64,000 nucleotides of DNA from Leptospirales bacterium (GCA_019694685.1 JAIBBM010000007.1:51750-115749); one strand, 5' to 3'; numbered from the stretch's first letter, positions 7,917 to 16,991 are shown. Program-made: numbers and translations. Notes: generated by a model from the letters alone, not told the origin.

Positions 7917-9119
7917 GTGCTGGTTGTTCGGTTCGCACAGATCGTTTTCCTGGCGGGTCTTGTCGCGGGAATCGTTTTTCTATTCTGGTCCTGGCGTCGT
8001 GGAGTTCGTTTCATCCAAATAGAACGCGCCAGATTGAGGCGAGTGGATACGGTAGAATGGAACCCTTCCATTCCGCGTGATTTTCTGAATGAGGTTCTAT
8101 CACCCGATCGCATCGAATTGTGCTCTATTGCGCAGGATGCGTCTCTCGTGCGAATTTGCCAGTGGATGGCCGAGCAGTCATTGTCTGTGGCAGCGATTCC
8201 GGCGCGTGGGCCGAGTGGATCGGGTGTTTGCATTCTTCGGCCGGGTGCCCTGCAGGATGGGTTTGTCTGGCGGCTTTTTTTCGATCGTAACCTTCCGCGA
8301 CCTTCCACTCTGGAAGCAGTAGTAGCCAGGATGGATCTTTTCGTGAGATCCGGTGAAAAAGCGGAATCACCCGCGAGCGCGCCTGGCGAAACGGCGGAAT
8401 ACAGATTGAGTCAGTTGCGCGCACTGGAGCTGTCCGTTCAACGCATCGCTCATGACATTCGCATTCCAGTGGCCTCACTGTCATTGATTGGCGAAAACCT
8501 TGGCGTAGAGTGGGAGAGCATCCGACGGACGGAAGCTTCCGTTCATATGGATGGACTCTTGATTCGTCTCAGGCGACAGATTGCGAATCTAGAATTGTTC
8601 GCGCGCGGCTTTCTAGATCTGGAGAAAGGGGCCCAGCCGGCGTCAGAAGTGAAGACACTGGATGTGGGGGCTCTGTGGCTCTCGCTCCTGGATGCACATG
8701 CGGAAGAGATGAAGAAGAAGAGTCTTCGATTGAAAATCGCGGGAGATATGACAGGACAAATGGTTCGATGCGCAGAAAGCGATCTGGTCCGAATTCTTGA
8801 AAACCTTCTGTCCAATGCTTTGAAGTTCTCTTTGCCGGGTGGTTGCATCTGGACTTCCGTGAGGGGTGAGGAATCGGACATTGTGCTGGATTTGGAGGAT
8901 TGTGGGCCAGGATTCACTGCCAGTACCGAAATGGATCCTTTTGATCTGGCTCGCAGAAATCTGGGAAGAACAGGGACAGGATACGGGCTTGGCCTCGCTG
9001 CAGCTCTCGACCTGGCAGAATCAATGAATGGGAAACTTTCCCTCGCCAATCCCCTTCACGGCGCCGGCGCCAGATTTTTGCTTGTACTTCCGGGCGCGGA
9101 GTTGTCTCTGGACACATGA
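7917..9119 (+). CDS. Membrane-anchored sensor histidine kinase
   Basis: 400 residues: one N-terminal membrane helix (about 5-25), a divergent sensory region (about 30-150) with no recognisable PAS or GAF signature, then a HisKA domain with the phospho-acceptor His in the HDIRIP box (near 182) and an ATPase domain with N box (ENLLSNALKF), G1 (EDCGPGF) and G2 (TGTGYGLGLA). All catalytic boxes are intact. It starts at GTG; no response regulator is adjacent, so its partner is elsewhere. The stop overlaps the next small gene as ATGA. Confidence 0.92.
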   Translation: MLVVRFAQIVFLAGLVAGIVFLFWSWRRGVRFIQIERARLRRVDTVEWNPSIPRDFLNEVLSPDRIELCSIAQDASLVRICQWMAEQSLSVAAIPARGPSGSGVCILRPGALQDGFVWRLFFDRNLPRPSTLEAVVARMDLFVRSGEKAESPASAPGETAEYRLSQLRALELSVQRIAHDIRIPVASLSLIGENLGVEWESIRRTEASVHMDGLLIRLRRQIANLELFARGFLDLEKGAQPASEVKTLDVGALWLSLLDAHAEEMKKKSLRLKIAGDMTGQMVRCAESDLVRILENLLSNALKFSLPGGCIWTSVRGEESDIVLDLEDCGPGFTASTEMDPFDLARRNLGRTGTGYGLGLAAALDLAESMNGKLSLANPLHGAGARFLLVLPGAELSLDT

Positions 9120-9343
9120 CCGGCATCCACCTTCGCAACACGACGGGCAAGAGATCAGGTTCCTTTATTCGCTACGAATACGGGGAGGATTTGTTTGGCT
9201 ACGTGTATCTCGACGTGATCCGCGGTCGTCGTCATCGTGCTCAAAAGGTTTGGACTGCACTGTTTACCAGCAAAATCGATTTCCTGATCACTCTGGATAT
9301 GGACCTGGAAAGAAAAGAGAACCTGAACTACGTCCACGCCTGA
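9116..9343 (+). CDS. Small protein of unknown function, coupled to sensor kinase
   Basis: 75 residues. The ATG overlaps the kinase stop as ATGA, a strong sign of translational coupling and the main reason for calling it. The sequence has alternating beta-type patterns (FIRYEYGEDLFGYVYLDV) and a balanced composition, with no membrane segment. It could be a small partner of the kinase, but nothing in the sequence shows that. No family recognised. Confidence 0.55.
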   Translation: MTGIHLRNTTGKRSGSFIRYEYGEDLFGYVYLDVIRGRRHRAQKVWTALFTSKIDFLITLDMDLERKENLNYVHA

Positions 9344-9375
9344 CCTGCTGGATTTTTCCTAACAAATCGCACTTG

Positions 9376-9407
9376 AAAAAAAATGACCCGCCATTCACGG
9401 TCGGGTC
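9376..9407 (-). terminator. Hairpin with leftward T-run, touching the next start codon
   Basis: GACCCG (9385-9390) pairs with CGGGTC (9402-9407) across an 11-base loop. Read leftward, the hairpin is followed by A and eight T, which is terminator-like for leftward transcription, although no leftward gene ends here. Read rightward, its 3' arm abuts the GTG of the gpsA-plsB gene, where a Shine-Dalgarno sequence would be expected and is not seen. Confidence 0.4.
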
Positions 9408-11816
9408 GTGGAAAACAGTGTTTTCGTACTTGGCTCCGGGCCCCTTGGTTTGATCCTTTCTTCTAATCTATCTGAGAAGGCTTCTTCCGTCACTCTATGC
9501 TGGCATGATTCTGCGGAAGCGGCGCGAATGCGCCGCGACGGTGGCACGCGCTTGCTCAATCAGGATTTCTTTTTCCCGGACAATGTGGAGATAGCGGATC
9601 GAACTGCCTATCTTCCAGACGATTGCATTCTGATCGTTGCGATCTCTTCTCGCGAACTCGAAGAAACGATGGAGGCCATGCTTGCATCTTTCAAAGATCG
9701 CTCAGGTCTGATCGTTCTGTTTACTAAAGGACTTCCATCTTACACTGCACGAAAAAAATACAACGCGCGCACTTTCTGTGAATACATGGAAAAATTTTCG
9801 CATGATCGCGGCATTCATCAGCTTAAATTTGCCGCCGTCAACGGACCCAGTTTACTCTCCGAACTCTATCATGGATCCTACAGCTTTCTGAACGTAGGCT
9901 GCGCCGACACAGACGCGGGGAAACGAATCGCGGAGTTGCTTTCTAACGATCGCATCCAGTGCGGTTACACCTCTGATACAATCGGCGTGGAAATGGGCGG
10001 CGTGCTCAAAAATCCAATCGCGATTGCATCTGGCATTGCAACGAACCTGGCGGAATGCGGAGGCAACTTCGCAGGCGAGCTCATACAACACGGCTTCCAG
10101 GAAATGCTTTCCCTTTCTCTGGCAATTGGCGCTCGCCAGGAGACTCTCATCGGAAGATCGGGCATTGCAGACTTAATGACAACGTGCTTGAGCAAGGAAA
10201 GTCGCAATCGGGCTTATGGTGAAGATTTCATCAAACGCCTGCAATCTGGTTCTGAAGAACATGGGGTGATGGATCGCATTGAAACATTTTTGAATCCAGC
10301 GCGGGTGATCCAGAAGGATGCGGCTCAAGGTCAGGATGTAGTAGAAGGCGCCTATGCGATTGCTTCTATTGTAGAGATTGCAGCTGAGTTAAAAGTAGAG
10401 GTTCCGCTTTACAACGCGTTATACGAGATTCTGTCGCGCAGAAGTCCCCCGAACGCACTCATATCCGCGATTACAGGTGCGCCCGTTCGAGCAAGTGAGC
10501 CGCAGGTTCTGCATAGAAGGCAGGGTTTGCACCTGGCCGCCGGGACAGATTTCGTAGAGGTACTCTCTTCGCGTGTTTTTCATAGCGTTCAGGTGACCAA
10601 AGGAATGCAATCTCGCATCAAGAAGCAAGCGACGCAAGTACTCACTCAACTGGACAAGAGACTTCAGAAAGCAAAGAAAGTGAAGAATCGTATGGATCTT
10701 CAGAAGATTCCGCACGAAAGGGATTTGTGGCTGTCTTTCTCTTCTTCGATAGGTGAATCAGAAAGCCGCGCTCTACGACATTTGATTCAATTCTACGCGG
10801 AAGAGATCGCAGACAGCTACACTCCAGGCATGCGCGAGACTCTCATTCGTCTTCTTGCCCCCGTGCGATTTGCTGCGAGTGGTTTCAAGCTGGGATCTGC
10901 CATGCCAAAAATTGGTGGAAACACGGAGGAGTTGAAGAACCTCGCAGCACACTACAACGTGATGTACACCCCCACACATCGATCACACCTGGATTCAGTA
11001 GAAGTTGCCTTTGGACTTTCCTGGCTTTCTGTTCCTCTTCCGCGGTACGCCGCAGGAATCAATTTGATGGCGGATCAATTCCAATCGTGGTTGCTGCGTT
11101 CTTTTGGAGCCTACGCCGTCGATCGGGAACGGACGCGAAATTTTCTCTATCTCGAATGTCTTTCGTCTTACGCTTGTTTGATGCTTGAGTCTGGCATTCC
11201 ATCCCTGGTTTATCCGGAAGGAACGCGAAGTCGCGACGGAAAAATCGTTGGAATCAAGACAGGTCTTTTGTCTACTGCTGTCTCAGCCTATCAGAACACG
11301 GGCCGCGAAGTCGTTGTAATGCCCCTTGCTCTTTCCTATGAAAGCATCCCCGAAGATTCATTCTATTGTGGACTCGGCGAAGAACCTGGCCTGAAGGAAT
11401 TCATCAACAAAAGAGGAAGTGCATACCTGGACATTTGTGATCCAATTCGAGTGTCCAGGCACATGTCTGCGGATGATCCAACTCTCTCCATATCCATGGC
11501 GATTGTAGAACAGTGGAAGAAGCATTTGCGTATCTTACCCAACCAGATTCTCGCACGCATTCTATCTGACAATGGCCACGCGGTGCCACGTGCCGGCCTC
11601 CCCGCTCTTGTGGAAGAGTTCGTGCTGCGAAATCCAGGGAACTATCTGACGCGCGATGCGGAGGCGATTGTGGAGCAAGGCATTGCATCGCTCCGGGAGC
11701 GCAATATTGCGAAGGAAGATGGTGTTCAGCTGGCATCTGTTACGCCCGCTCTCGCCTCGTATTACGGCGGTATGGTGCCGGAATCCGGAGGAACGATCCT
11801 GGACCAGGACGCGTGA
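9408..11816 (+). CDS. Fusion of glycerol-3-phosphate dehydrogenase and PlsB-type acyltransferase
   Basis: 802 residues with two enzyme domains. Residues 1-345 are an NAD(P)-dependent glycerol-3-phosphate dehydrogenase (GpsA): dinucleotide motif GSGPLG at 9-14, catalytic-type Lys201 in VLKNPIAIASG, and FAGELIQHGFQEM. Residues about 440-720 are a glycerolipid acyltransferase: HX4D motif at His524-Asp529 (HRSHLD), block II FGAYAVDRER near 566, and YPEGTRSR at 602-609. These look more like glycerol-3-phosphate acyltransferase (PlsB/GPAT) than PlsC. One chain could therefore take DHAP to glycerol-3-phosphate and to lysophosphatidate. The start is GTG, directly after a hairpin. No transmembrane helix is obvious. 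Confidence 0.9.
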   Translation: MENSVFVLGSGPLGLILSSNLSEKASSVTLCWHDSAEAARMRRDGGTRLLNQDFFFPDNVEIADRTAYLPDDCILIVAISSRELEETMEAMLASFKDRSGLIVLFTKGLPSYTARKKYNARTFCEYMEKFSHDRGIHQLKFAAVNGPSLLSELYHGSYSFLNVGCADTDAGKRIAELLSNDRIQCGYTSDTIGVEMGGVLKNPIAIASGIATNLAECGGNFAGELIQHGFQEMLSLSLAIGARQETLIGRSGIADLMTTCLSKESRNRAYGEDFIKRLQSGSEEHGVMDRIETFLNPARVIQKDAAQGQDVVEGAYAIASIVEIAAELKVEVPLYNALYEILSRRSPPNALISAITGAPVRASEPQVLHRRQGLHLAAGTDFVEVLSSRVFHSVQVTKGMQSRIKKQATQVLTQLDKRLQKAKKVKNRMDLQKIPHERDLWLSFSSSIGESESRALRHLIQFYAEEIADSYTPGMRETLIRLLAPVRFAASGFKLGSAMPKIGGNTEELKNLAAHYNVMYTPTHRSHLDSVEVAFGLSWLSVPLPRYAAGINLMADQFQSWLLRSFGAYAVDRERTRNFLYLECLSSYACLMLESGIPSLVYPEGTRSRDGKIVGIKTGLLSTAVSAYQNTGREVVVMPLALSYESIPEDSFYCGLGEEPGLKEFINKRGSAYLDICDPIRVSRHMSADDPTLSISMAIVEQWKKHLRILPNQILARILSDNGHAVPRAGLPALVEEFVLRNPGNYLTRDAEAIVEQGIASLRERNIAKEDGVQLASVTPALASYYGGMVPESGGTILDQDA

Positions 11817-11833
11817 TTTTTTGGCCACATTGA

Positions 11834-11863
11834 TTCGCAAAAGTACTTGCAATCTTTTACAAT
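11834..11863 (+). promoter_or_regulatory. Possible sigma70 promoter of small gene
   Basis: TTCGCA (11834-11839) and TACAAT (11858-11863) are spaced by 18 bases and point to a start site near 11870, about 40 bases ahead of a strong Shine-Dalgarno sequence. The -35 match is modest (4 of 6), the -10 good (5 of 6). Confidence 0.4.
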
Positions 11864-11866
11864 TCG

Positions 11867-11881
11867 CTGACACTGTGTCAG
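11867..11881. promoter_or_regulatory. Palindrome at predicted transcription start
   Basis: CTGACAC and GTGTCAG form a perfect 7+1+7 palindrome exactly where the predicted transcript would begin. Position and symmetry fit an operator for a small dimeric repressor; it could equally be a short 5' hairpin. Confidence 0.35.
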
Positions 11882-11908
11882 GGAATTCGCTTTCCCAGGG
11901 GGACTCAA

Positions 11909-12086
11909 ATGAAACAGCTTTTAGGTGTCGTGGCTATGGCCAGGTCCTCGCAGTGACAATTTCAAGAATTTGCATAAGACGCAGTCTTATAAGGCAAGCG
12001 ATTTCACATGTGCTGCCTTTGAAGACGCAGAGCTGCTTGCAAAAGCAAAACTCTTGGAGCAAGAGGCGGCGGAAGAAAAGCAATAG
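11909..12086 (+). pseudogene. Small gene with frameshift
   Basis: An ATG at 11909 with a strong AGGGGG Shine-Dalgarno sequence 6 bases upstream opens a frame that ends after 15 codons (MKQLLGVVAMARSSQ). The +1 frame, closed just upstream by a TAG near 11923, is then open to a TAG at 12084-12086 and reads as a plausible acidic helical protein (segments YKASDFTCAAFEDAE and LLAKAKLLEQEAAEEKQ). A one-base change between about 11925 and 11955 would join the two into a product of about 58 residues. It could be a real mutation, a sequencing error or, less likely, programmed frameshifting. No family recognised. Confidence 0.5.
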
Positions 12087-12094
12087 AAGGGTGG

Positions 12095-13378
12095 TTATTC
12101 TTTCAAGGCTTCCGTTACTTTCGCTTTCAGTCTGCCCTGAGAGAGCATGATTTCAATTTCATCGCCGCGTTCCACCTGCGCGGCGGATCGAATGACTTTT
12201 TTGTCTTTGTCCCGAACCAGAGAATAGCCGCGGCGCAATGTGGCCAGAGGACTGAAGTTGGTCAGTCTCTCTTCCAGTAATTTGAATCGTTCTTCGTTTC
12301 GCTTCAGTCCGGCTTTGAAGTGCATCCCGAAGTGATCAAATTTTTCCAGTCTGCGACTGTTGCTGTGCAATCTGCTTTGCATACCCAGGTTGAACGATCG
12401 ATGCATCTGATCCATTCTCATTTGCCAGATCTCAAGCATGGCCGCCGGTTTTTTGTGGATTTTGGAGTTGAGAATCTGGAGCAATCTTCTTCTTCCGCGT
12501 GTATGCGAATGCACGAGGGAAAGCCTCAATCTCAGAGCGCATTCTTCTATGCGTTCTGTGATTTCTGACATGAGCGGAAGAACCTTGAGAACTGCAGCGC
12601 TGGGCGTTGGCGCAAAATCATCTGCTGCGAGATCGGATATTGGATGATCGATTTCATGTCCTACTGCGGATACGATGGGCACTCGCGACCCGGCAAATGC
12701 TCGTGCCACTCTTTCGTCGTTGAAGGGCAAAAGGTTTTCAAAGGATCCACCGCCTCTGCCTGCGATGATCACATCTACGTTGAACTCCGGTTTATTCAAT
12801 AGTTGAATCGCATATACGATGGATTCCACAGCGCCCGGGCCCTGCACCACACAGGGCGCAAGCAAGATGTTGATTCCCGGAAACCGAGATCGCGCAACGC
12901 GAATGATGTCCTGGATGGCTGCCCCTGTTGGAGCAGAAGCAACTCCCAGTGTAAAAGGAAAAGGAGGCAGCGGCCTTTTTCTCGACAGATCGAACAAGCC
13001 CTCCGCATGCAGTTTTTTCTTCAACTGTTCGATTTGAAGACGAAGCAAACCTTCGCCTGCAGGAAGTACTTGCTGCACGTTGAATTGATAAGAACCGCGA
13101 GGAGCGAATACAGAAATTCCACCGCGTGCCTGGATTCGCATTCCATTGGCCAATTTGATTTCGCGCACTTTCTGATTCGCGTACTTGAAAAATGTGCAGC
13201 TAATGGTGGACTGTTCGTCTTTTAGAGAAAAGTAAATGTGACCACTTGTGTGATGGACCAGGTTTGTGATTTCGCCTTCCATCCAGATGTTCTGCAGGTG
13301 AAGCTCATTCTGCAGTATGTCCCGAATGAGAGAATTTACGCGCGAAACGCTGAATATGTTTCGAGCAGGTGCGTCCAT
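12095..13378 (-). CDS. xseA: Exodeoxyribonuclease VII large subunit
   Basis: 427 residues. An N-terminal OB-fold (VSRVNSLIRDILQ, then WMEGEITNLVHHTSGHIYFSLKD) binds DNA; the catalytic core has the family motifs GVASAPTGAAIQDI, GRGGGSFENL and SAVGHEIDHPISD; the C-terminal third is a long Arg-rich coiled coil. XseA with XseB degrades single-stranded DNA in repair. No xseB is adjacent, which is unusual but not rare. It is the last gene of a four-gene leftward run, 2 bases after the AI-2E-type permease gene. Confidence 0.96.
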   Translation of the reverse strand: MDAPARNIFSVSRVNSLIRDILQNELHLQNIWMEGEITNLVHHTSGHIYFSLKDEQSTISCTFFKYANQKVREIKLANGMRIQARGGISVFAPRGSYQFNVQQVLPAGEGLLRLQIEQLKKKLHAEGLFDLSRKRPLPPFPFTLGVASAPTGAAIQDIIRVARSRFPGINILLAPCVVQGPGAVESIVYAIQLLNKPEFNVDVIIAGRGGGSFENLLPFNDERVARAFAGSRVPIVSAVGHEIDHPISDLAADDFAPTPSAAVLKVLPLMSEITERIEECALRLRLSLVHSHTRGRRRLLQILNSKIHKKPAAMLEIWQMRMDQMHRSFNLGMQSRLHSNSRRLEKFDHFGMHFKAGLKRNEERFKLLEERLTNFSPLATLRRGYSLVRDKDKKVIRSAAQVERGDEIEIMLSQGRLKAKVTEALKE

Positions 13379-13380
13379 GT

Positions 13381-14484
13381 TTAAGTCGCTGAGGCGGGAG
13401 CGCGTCTGGGCATGATGCTCCAGAGCGTCACAAATACAGTGACCATGATAGGTCCTATGATCACACCGGTAATTCCAAACTCAGCAAGTCCGCCAAGGAT
13501 GGCGAAAAAGAGAAAGATGGGATGGATGCCAAGCTGACGATCCAGGATTTTTGGCTTCACAATGTTTTCGAGAACGAGGTAAACAGCAGGGCCGTAGATG
13601 GCCATGAACGCTGCGAGGCCGTAAGAATTTTCTACAAAACCAAGGTAGAGAGCCGCCGGGAGCCATACTACAGCAGTTCCGACCACTGGGATGAGAGAGA
13701 AGATGGCTGCTACGGCGCCGAATAAAAGTCCGCGCGAAAATCCGCAGAAATAAACACCGAGTCCAAGGGCGCATCCCTGCAAGATTGAGATGAACAAATT
13801 CCCGCGAACGACGGCGCGAAGCGATTCGCCAAGGCGTTCTACGAAAATCTTGAGTCTATCCTGCGGGATGGGCAGGACTTCCTCAATGAATTCGTAGAAA
13901 ACTCTTCCATCTCGAAATAGAAAAAACAAAAGTATGAGCGCAAACAGTAGATTCACTACGATCGTTACAGTTACGGCCATGCTTCCGAAAACAAAACTGC
14001 CTGCGTTGCCAAGGAGGCTGCCCAGTTTGTCCGGATCCAAAAAGCTAGTGTAACGATCCACTACATGGAGCACTGTGTCCTGCAAATCAACCCAGAAGAA
14101 AGGATCCGATGTGAGTGGATCGGCGAAGGAAGGAAGTAGCGGAACCATCTTCAGTACATCATCTGAAGCCAGAATGTCTTTCAGGCGAAACGTAACATCA
14201 ATCGCTTCCAGGACAAGCAGTCGAATCAAAAGCAAGATGGGGCCAAAGATGATGATCATCACAAAGAGCATGCTGAGAGTGGCCGCAAGCCCTTTGTATT
14301 TTCCCGTGATGCTTTGGAACTTCTTGTGAATTCCTTCAAAGGCCACGTAGAGAACGAGCGCGAGAAAGACCGGCCAGACAAAGGAACTGAATAACCAGAC
14401 AAGAAGGAGGGACGAGCCTACCATCAGCACAATGGATAGATAGGGAAATGCAGTCTCTCGATTGAGAAAACCGGGCCGATCCAT
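13381..14484 (-). CDS. AI-2E family (PerM/YdiK-like) membrane transporter
   Basis: 367 residues with about seven or eight membrane helices in the pattern of the AI-2E/UPF0118 family: two pairs at the N-terminus, a soluble segment (about 95-150), then conserved stretches LFFLFRDG, VRGNLFISILQGCALGLGVY and GIHPIFLFFAILGG near the C-terminus. Members are proposed exporters or Na+/H+ antiporters; the substrate cannot be read from sequence. It lies between a lipoprotein gene (1-base gap) and xseA. Confidence 0.9.
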   Translation of the reverse strand: MDRPGFLNRETAFPYLSIVLMVGSSLLLVWLFSSFVWPVFLALVLYVAFEGIHKKFQSITGKYKGLAATLSMLFVMIIIFGPILLLIRLLVLEAIDVTFRLKDILASDDVLKMVPLLPSFADPLTSDPFFWVDLQDTVLHVVDRYTSFLDPDKLGSLLGNAGSFVFGSMAVTVTIVVNLLFALILLFFLFRDGRVFYEFIEEVLPIPQDRLKIFVERLGESLRAVVRGNLFISILQGCALGLGVYFCGFSRGLLFGAVAAIFSLIPVVGTAVVWLPAALYLGFVENSYGLAAFMAIYGPAVYLVLENIVKPKILDRQLGIHPIFLFFAILGGLAEFGITGVIIGPIMVTVFVTLWSIMPRRAPASAT

Positions 14485-14485
14485 G

Positions 14486-14938
14486 TTAGCCGTCTCTACC
14501 CAGGCGTCTCATGTAGACTCGAATTCTGGAAGGTGGGCCGGATCTTGCGATCACGGTGACCACTTCGCTGTAAGCGGACTCTGCCATGAGAAGCAATGCC
14601 TTTTCTTCTGACCTGCTCTGGATTACTTTCCAGCCCTGCTCGCGAAATGCGTTGTTGTAATACGCTTCAATGTGCTGCACGTCATCGCGGCTTTCAAATT
14701 CAATGCTGCCTTCCTGGGAAGATGCATAGGATTCTGGTTCATACCCCGCAGACAGTACAGCGCGTGCGTCAGGATATCGAAACCCCGCTGGAAGTCCGGC
14801 TGGAAGATCTGTCGGGTTCTGTGTGATTCGAAAATCTTTAAAGCGAACGACTCTCTGTGAAGTGTTGTCACCGCATCCTGCGGACAAAAATGACATGCTC
14901 GCGATGATGAACGCGATCCGTAGAGTGGCGCGTTTCAC
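14486..14938 (-). CDS. Small putative lipoprotein
   Basis: 150 residues. The signal peptide ends in a lipobox with Cys22 (LSAGC). The mature part contains a region (about 50-140) with the pattern of an alpha/beta domain: PAGFRYPDARAVL, then IEAYYNNAFREQGWKVI, like the small domain seen in several lipoproteins of unknown function where a helix precedes 'GW'. GTG start overlaps the previous stop as GTGA, so it is coupled to the winged-helix gene upstream. Confidence 0.7.
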   Translation of the reverse strand: MKRATLRIAFIIASMSFLSAGCGDNTSQRVVRFKDFRITQNPTDLPAGLPAGFRYPDARAVLSAGYEPESYASSQEGSIEFESRDDVQHIEAYYNNAFREQGWKVIQSRSEEKALLLMAESAYSEVVTVIARSGPPSRIRVYMRRLGRDG

Positions 14939-16911
14939 CGGATGAGTCTCACGATCAGATTCAGTTTCTCAGAGATTTGAATCGTCTCTGCAATTTTGTC
15001 ACTTTCGATGAGTATGGAAGTGGGGGATATCTTTTGAGTGACGAACTTGCGGCCTGAGATTTGCCCGAGCAGAAGATCCATGTGTGACGCATCCTGAGTT
15101 TGGACCAGTACACATTCGTCCGTGATGGTCACAAGAGGAACAGACCGAGACCATTCTTCAATGGAGAATAGGAGGTTTTGCGGCAGATCGCTGCGACAGG
15201 TAGTGCGAAGGAAATCAATGAGCTCCTGAGGATTGCGCTTGAGGAGCAAGCCCTCGAGGAAGGAGTCGCGTGTAAGCTGGAACGTGTATACATTGTCAAA
15301 GCTCTTGAGTTCGAGGAAACACTTCAATAGATAGAGGCCGCGAATAGAGAGTTTTTCCGGGATTGCAATCAGACTCATGTCTGGATTGAGAATGATACCA
15401 CCTTTTTGATCATCGCGCACGAGGCTCTTGCCGCGGAAGATGTTGTTGCCTAGTTCAGAAACCTCGATCTTGCGATCCGGGTAGTCTACATTGATGAGGC
15501 CCATCAATTGAAGATAGAAGAATGCGCTTGTCACTTCTTTGCGAAGATCTGCCAGTTCTTGTTGAAAGTTCTTCACGCGAAAAGTTTTCGAGAGAATTAG
15601 CTTTTCGCGAATCATAGTTGCCAGGATTACGAAGTAAAGTACGCGTCCGCGTTTCTGAACTGCAGAAACGCATTCGTCGAACACTGCCTTGTCATAGAAA
15701 GGAACGTACATTGGTTCAAACACATCCTCGTAGCGAACGCGTCTTTCTCTGCCGGCTGTGATCTCGTTCATGATTCTTTTTTGGAGATCGAACGGATCCA
15801 TTTCCAGAATGGATTCGTAATCGTTGCGAAGCACCACATCGTCGCGCTTGACGCGGACAATGTCCATCTGGCGCATCAAAGGCAGCAGCAATTCAATTTG
15901 ATAGATCTGGCTCTTTTCCATGAAAAGAGCAATGTCCGGGCGAAGGAATTTGTTTTCTGTATCTTTTAGATCGATTTGTTTGATCTTGCCTGACTTTGCC
16001 AGGTTCAATCCTTTGCGTCCCAAATACACGATCATCTTCTTGATGTTCAGTGCGAAATCAAGATCATTGGTAATGATGCGTTCCTGGCGCTTGCGTGTTC
16101 CTTTCTTTTCACCGGGCAGTGCAGGGTTCTCCGTGTAGAGTGCGAAGACTTCCACGGGCATAATCAGCAATCGCACGAACTTTTCATCAATGTAATAGTC
16201 ATCTATGAGAATGCCCAGGTGGTTCAGTTTCTGGATTGGGTCTTCCCATTTTCCTTTGCGCGCCGTGACGATTTCTTTAGCGCGCACCATTTCAAGGATG
16301 CCGCCTTGTTGAAAGCACTCGAGTGTAAGTTCGCGTTCCAGTTCGGAAAGACCATCGATCACCTTACGGATGTTATCCGGAAGACTGAGCGCGTTTGAAT
16401 CAGGTTTCTTACCCGCCGCTGATTCCCATTCGCGCGGAATAGGCCCGCGACTTGCGAGGTATTTGGGAAGGCTGATGCGAAACTTCTGGCCCTTTTCATT
16501 TGTTTCCATCCGGATGCGCGTGCCGCTTTCCGGGAAGAAATAGTACTTATCCAGATTGTTCGTGAGTCTTTCGCGATTCTTCCTCTGATAGACCAGGAAG
16601 TAACGTTTGAGAACGCCCAGTTCCATCTCGGCATTGACGGGCGGCGCACCAATTTTACGCGCGATTTCACCGAGAGTAAGAATGCTGTTCTTGCTTTTAA
16701 GAATGGACGTGTAAATGGTTACTTGAGTGGAGCTGAGTCTTTCCAGGACGCCCTTGAGGTAGAACTCATCCTGCATGCATTCAATGATTTTCTTTGCGAT
16801 CCCTTTCTTCTCTTTTGGAATCTTGTTGATGTTCCAGAGAGCGGCCAGCCTCTTGAGCGCGGACACATCAAGTTTGTCCAGCTCAAGCTGTAAGACGTTT
16901 TCTTCTGCCAT
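14935..16911 (-). CDS. Winged-helix protein with XPB/Ssl2 N-terminal-like domain
   Basis: 658 residues, cytosolic. The N-terminal 130 residues look like a SAP/winged-helix region (LERLSSTQVTIYTSIL, TLGEIARKIGAP). The C-terminal 200 residues, with GGIILNPDMSLIAIPE and repeated helical pairs, resemble the domain found N-terminal in XPB/Ssl2 helicases (Helicase_C_3). No Walker A or DEAD-type motif is present, so it is not itself a helicase. Such proteins occur in Actinobacteria and spirochaetes and are thought to act with DNA repair or transcription. First gene of the run ending in xseA, which fits a DNA-repair context weakly. Confidence 0.7.
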   Translation of the reverse strand: MAEENVLQLELDKLDVSALKRLAALWNINKIPKEKKGIAKKIIECMQDEFYLKGVLERLSSTQVTIYTSILKSKNSILTLGEIARKIGAPPVNAEMELGVLKRYFLVYQRKNRERLTNNLDKYYFFPESGTRIRMETNEKGQKFRISLPKYLASRGPIPREWESAAGKKPDSNALSLPDNIRKVIDGLSELERELTLECFQQGGILEMVRAKEIVTARKGKWEDPIQKLNHLGILIDDYYIDEKFVRLLIMPVEVFALYTENPALPGEKKGTRKRQERIITNDLDFALNIKKMIVYLGRKGLNLAKSGKIKQIDLKDTENKFLRPDIALFMEKSQIYQIELLLPLMRQMDIVRVKRDDVVLRNDYESILEMDPFDLQKRIMNEITAGRERRVRYEDVFEPMYVPFYDKAVFDECVSAVQKRGRVLYFVILATMIREKLILSKTFRVKNFQQELADLRKEVTSAFFYLQLMGLINVDYPDRKIEVSELGNNIFRGKSLVRDDQKGGIILNPDMSLIAIPEKLSIRGLYLLKCFLELKSFDNVYTFQLTRDSFLEGLLLKRNPQELIDFLRTTCRSDLPQNLLFSIEEWSRSVPLVTITDECVLVQTQDASHMDLLLGQISGRKFVTQKISPTSILIESDKIAETIQISEKLNLIVRLIR

Positions 16912-16991
16912 GTATTGTTATATTAAGGAACAGGATAGGGGCACGCCTAAGGTGCGGCTGTTGGGCCTCATGTAAAGCCCTTTTTGAATTG

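Noticed and set aside
16963..16985. GGGC...GCCC followed by five T ahead of lepB, possible terminator or attenuator
   Set aside because: The stem is only four base pairs with a ten-base loop and no rightward gene ends upstream; too weak to call.
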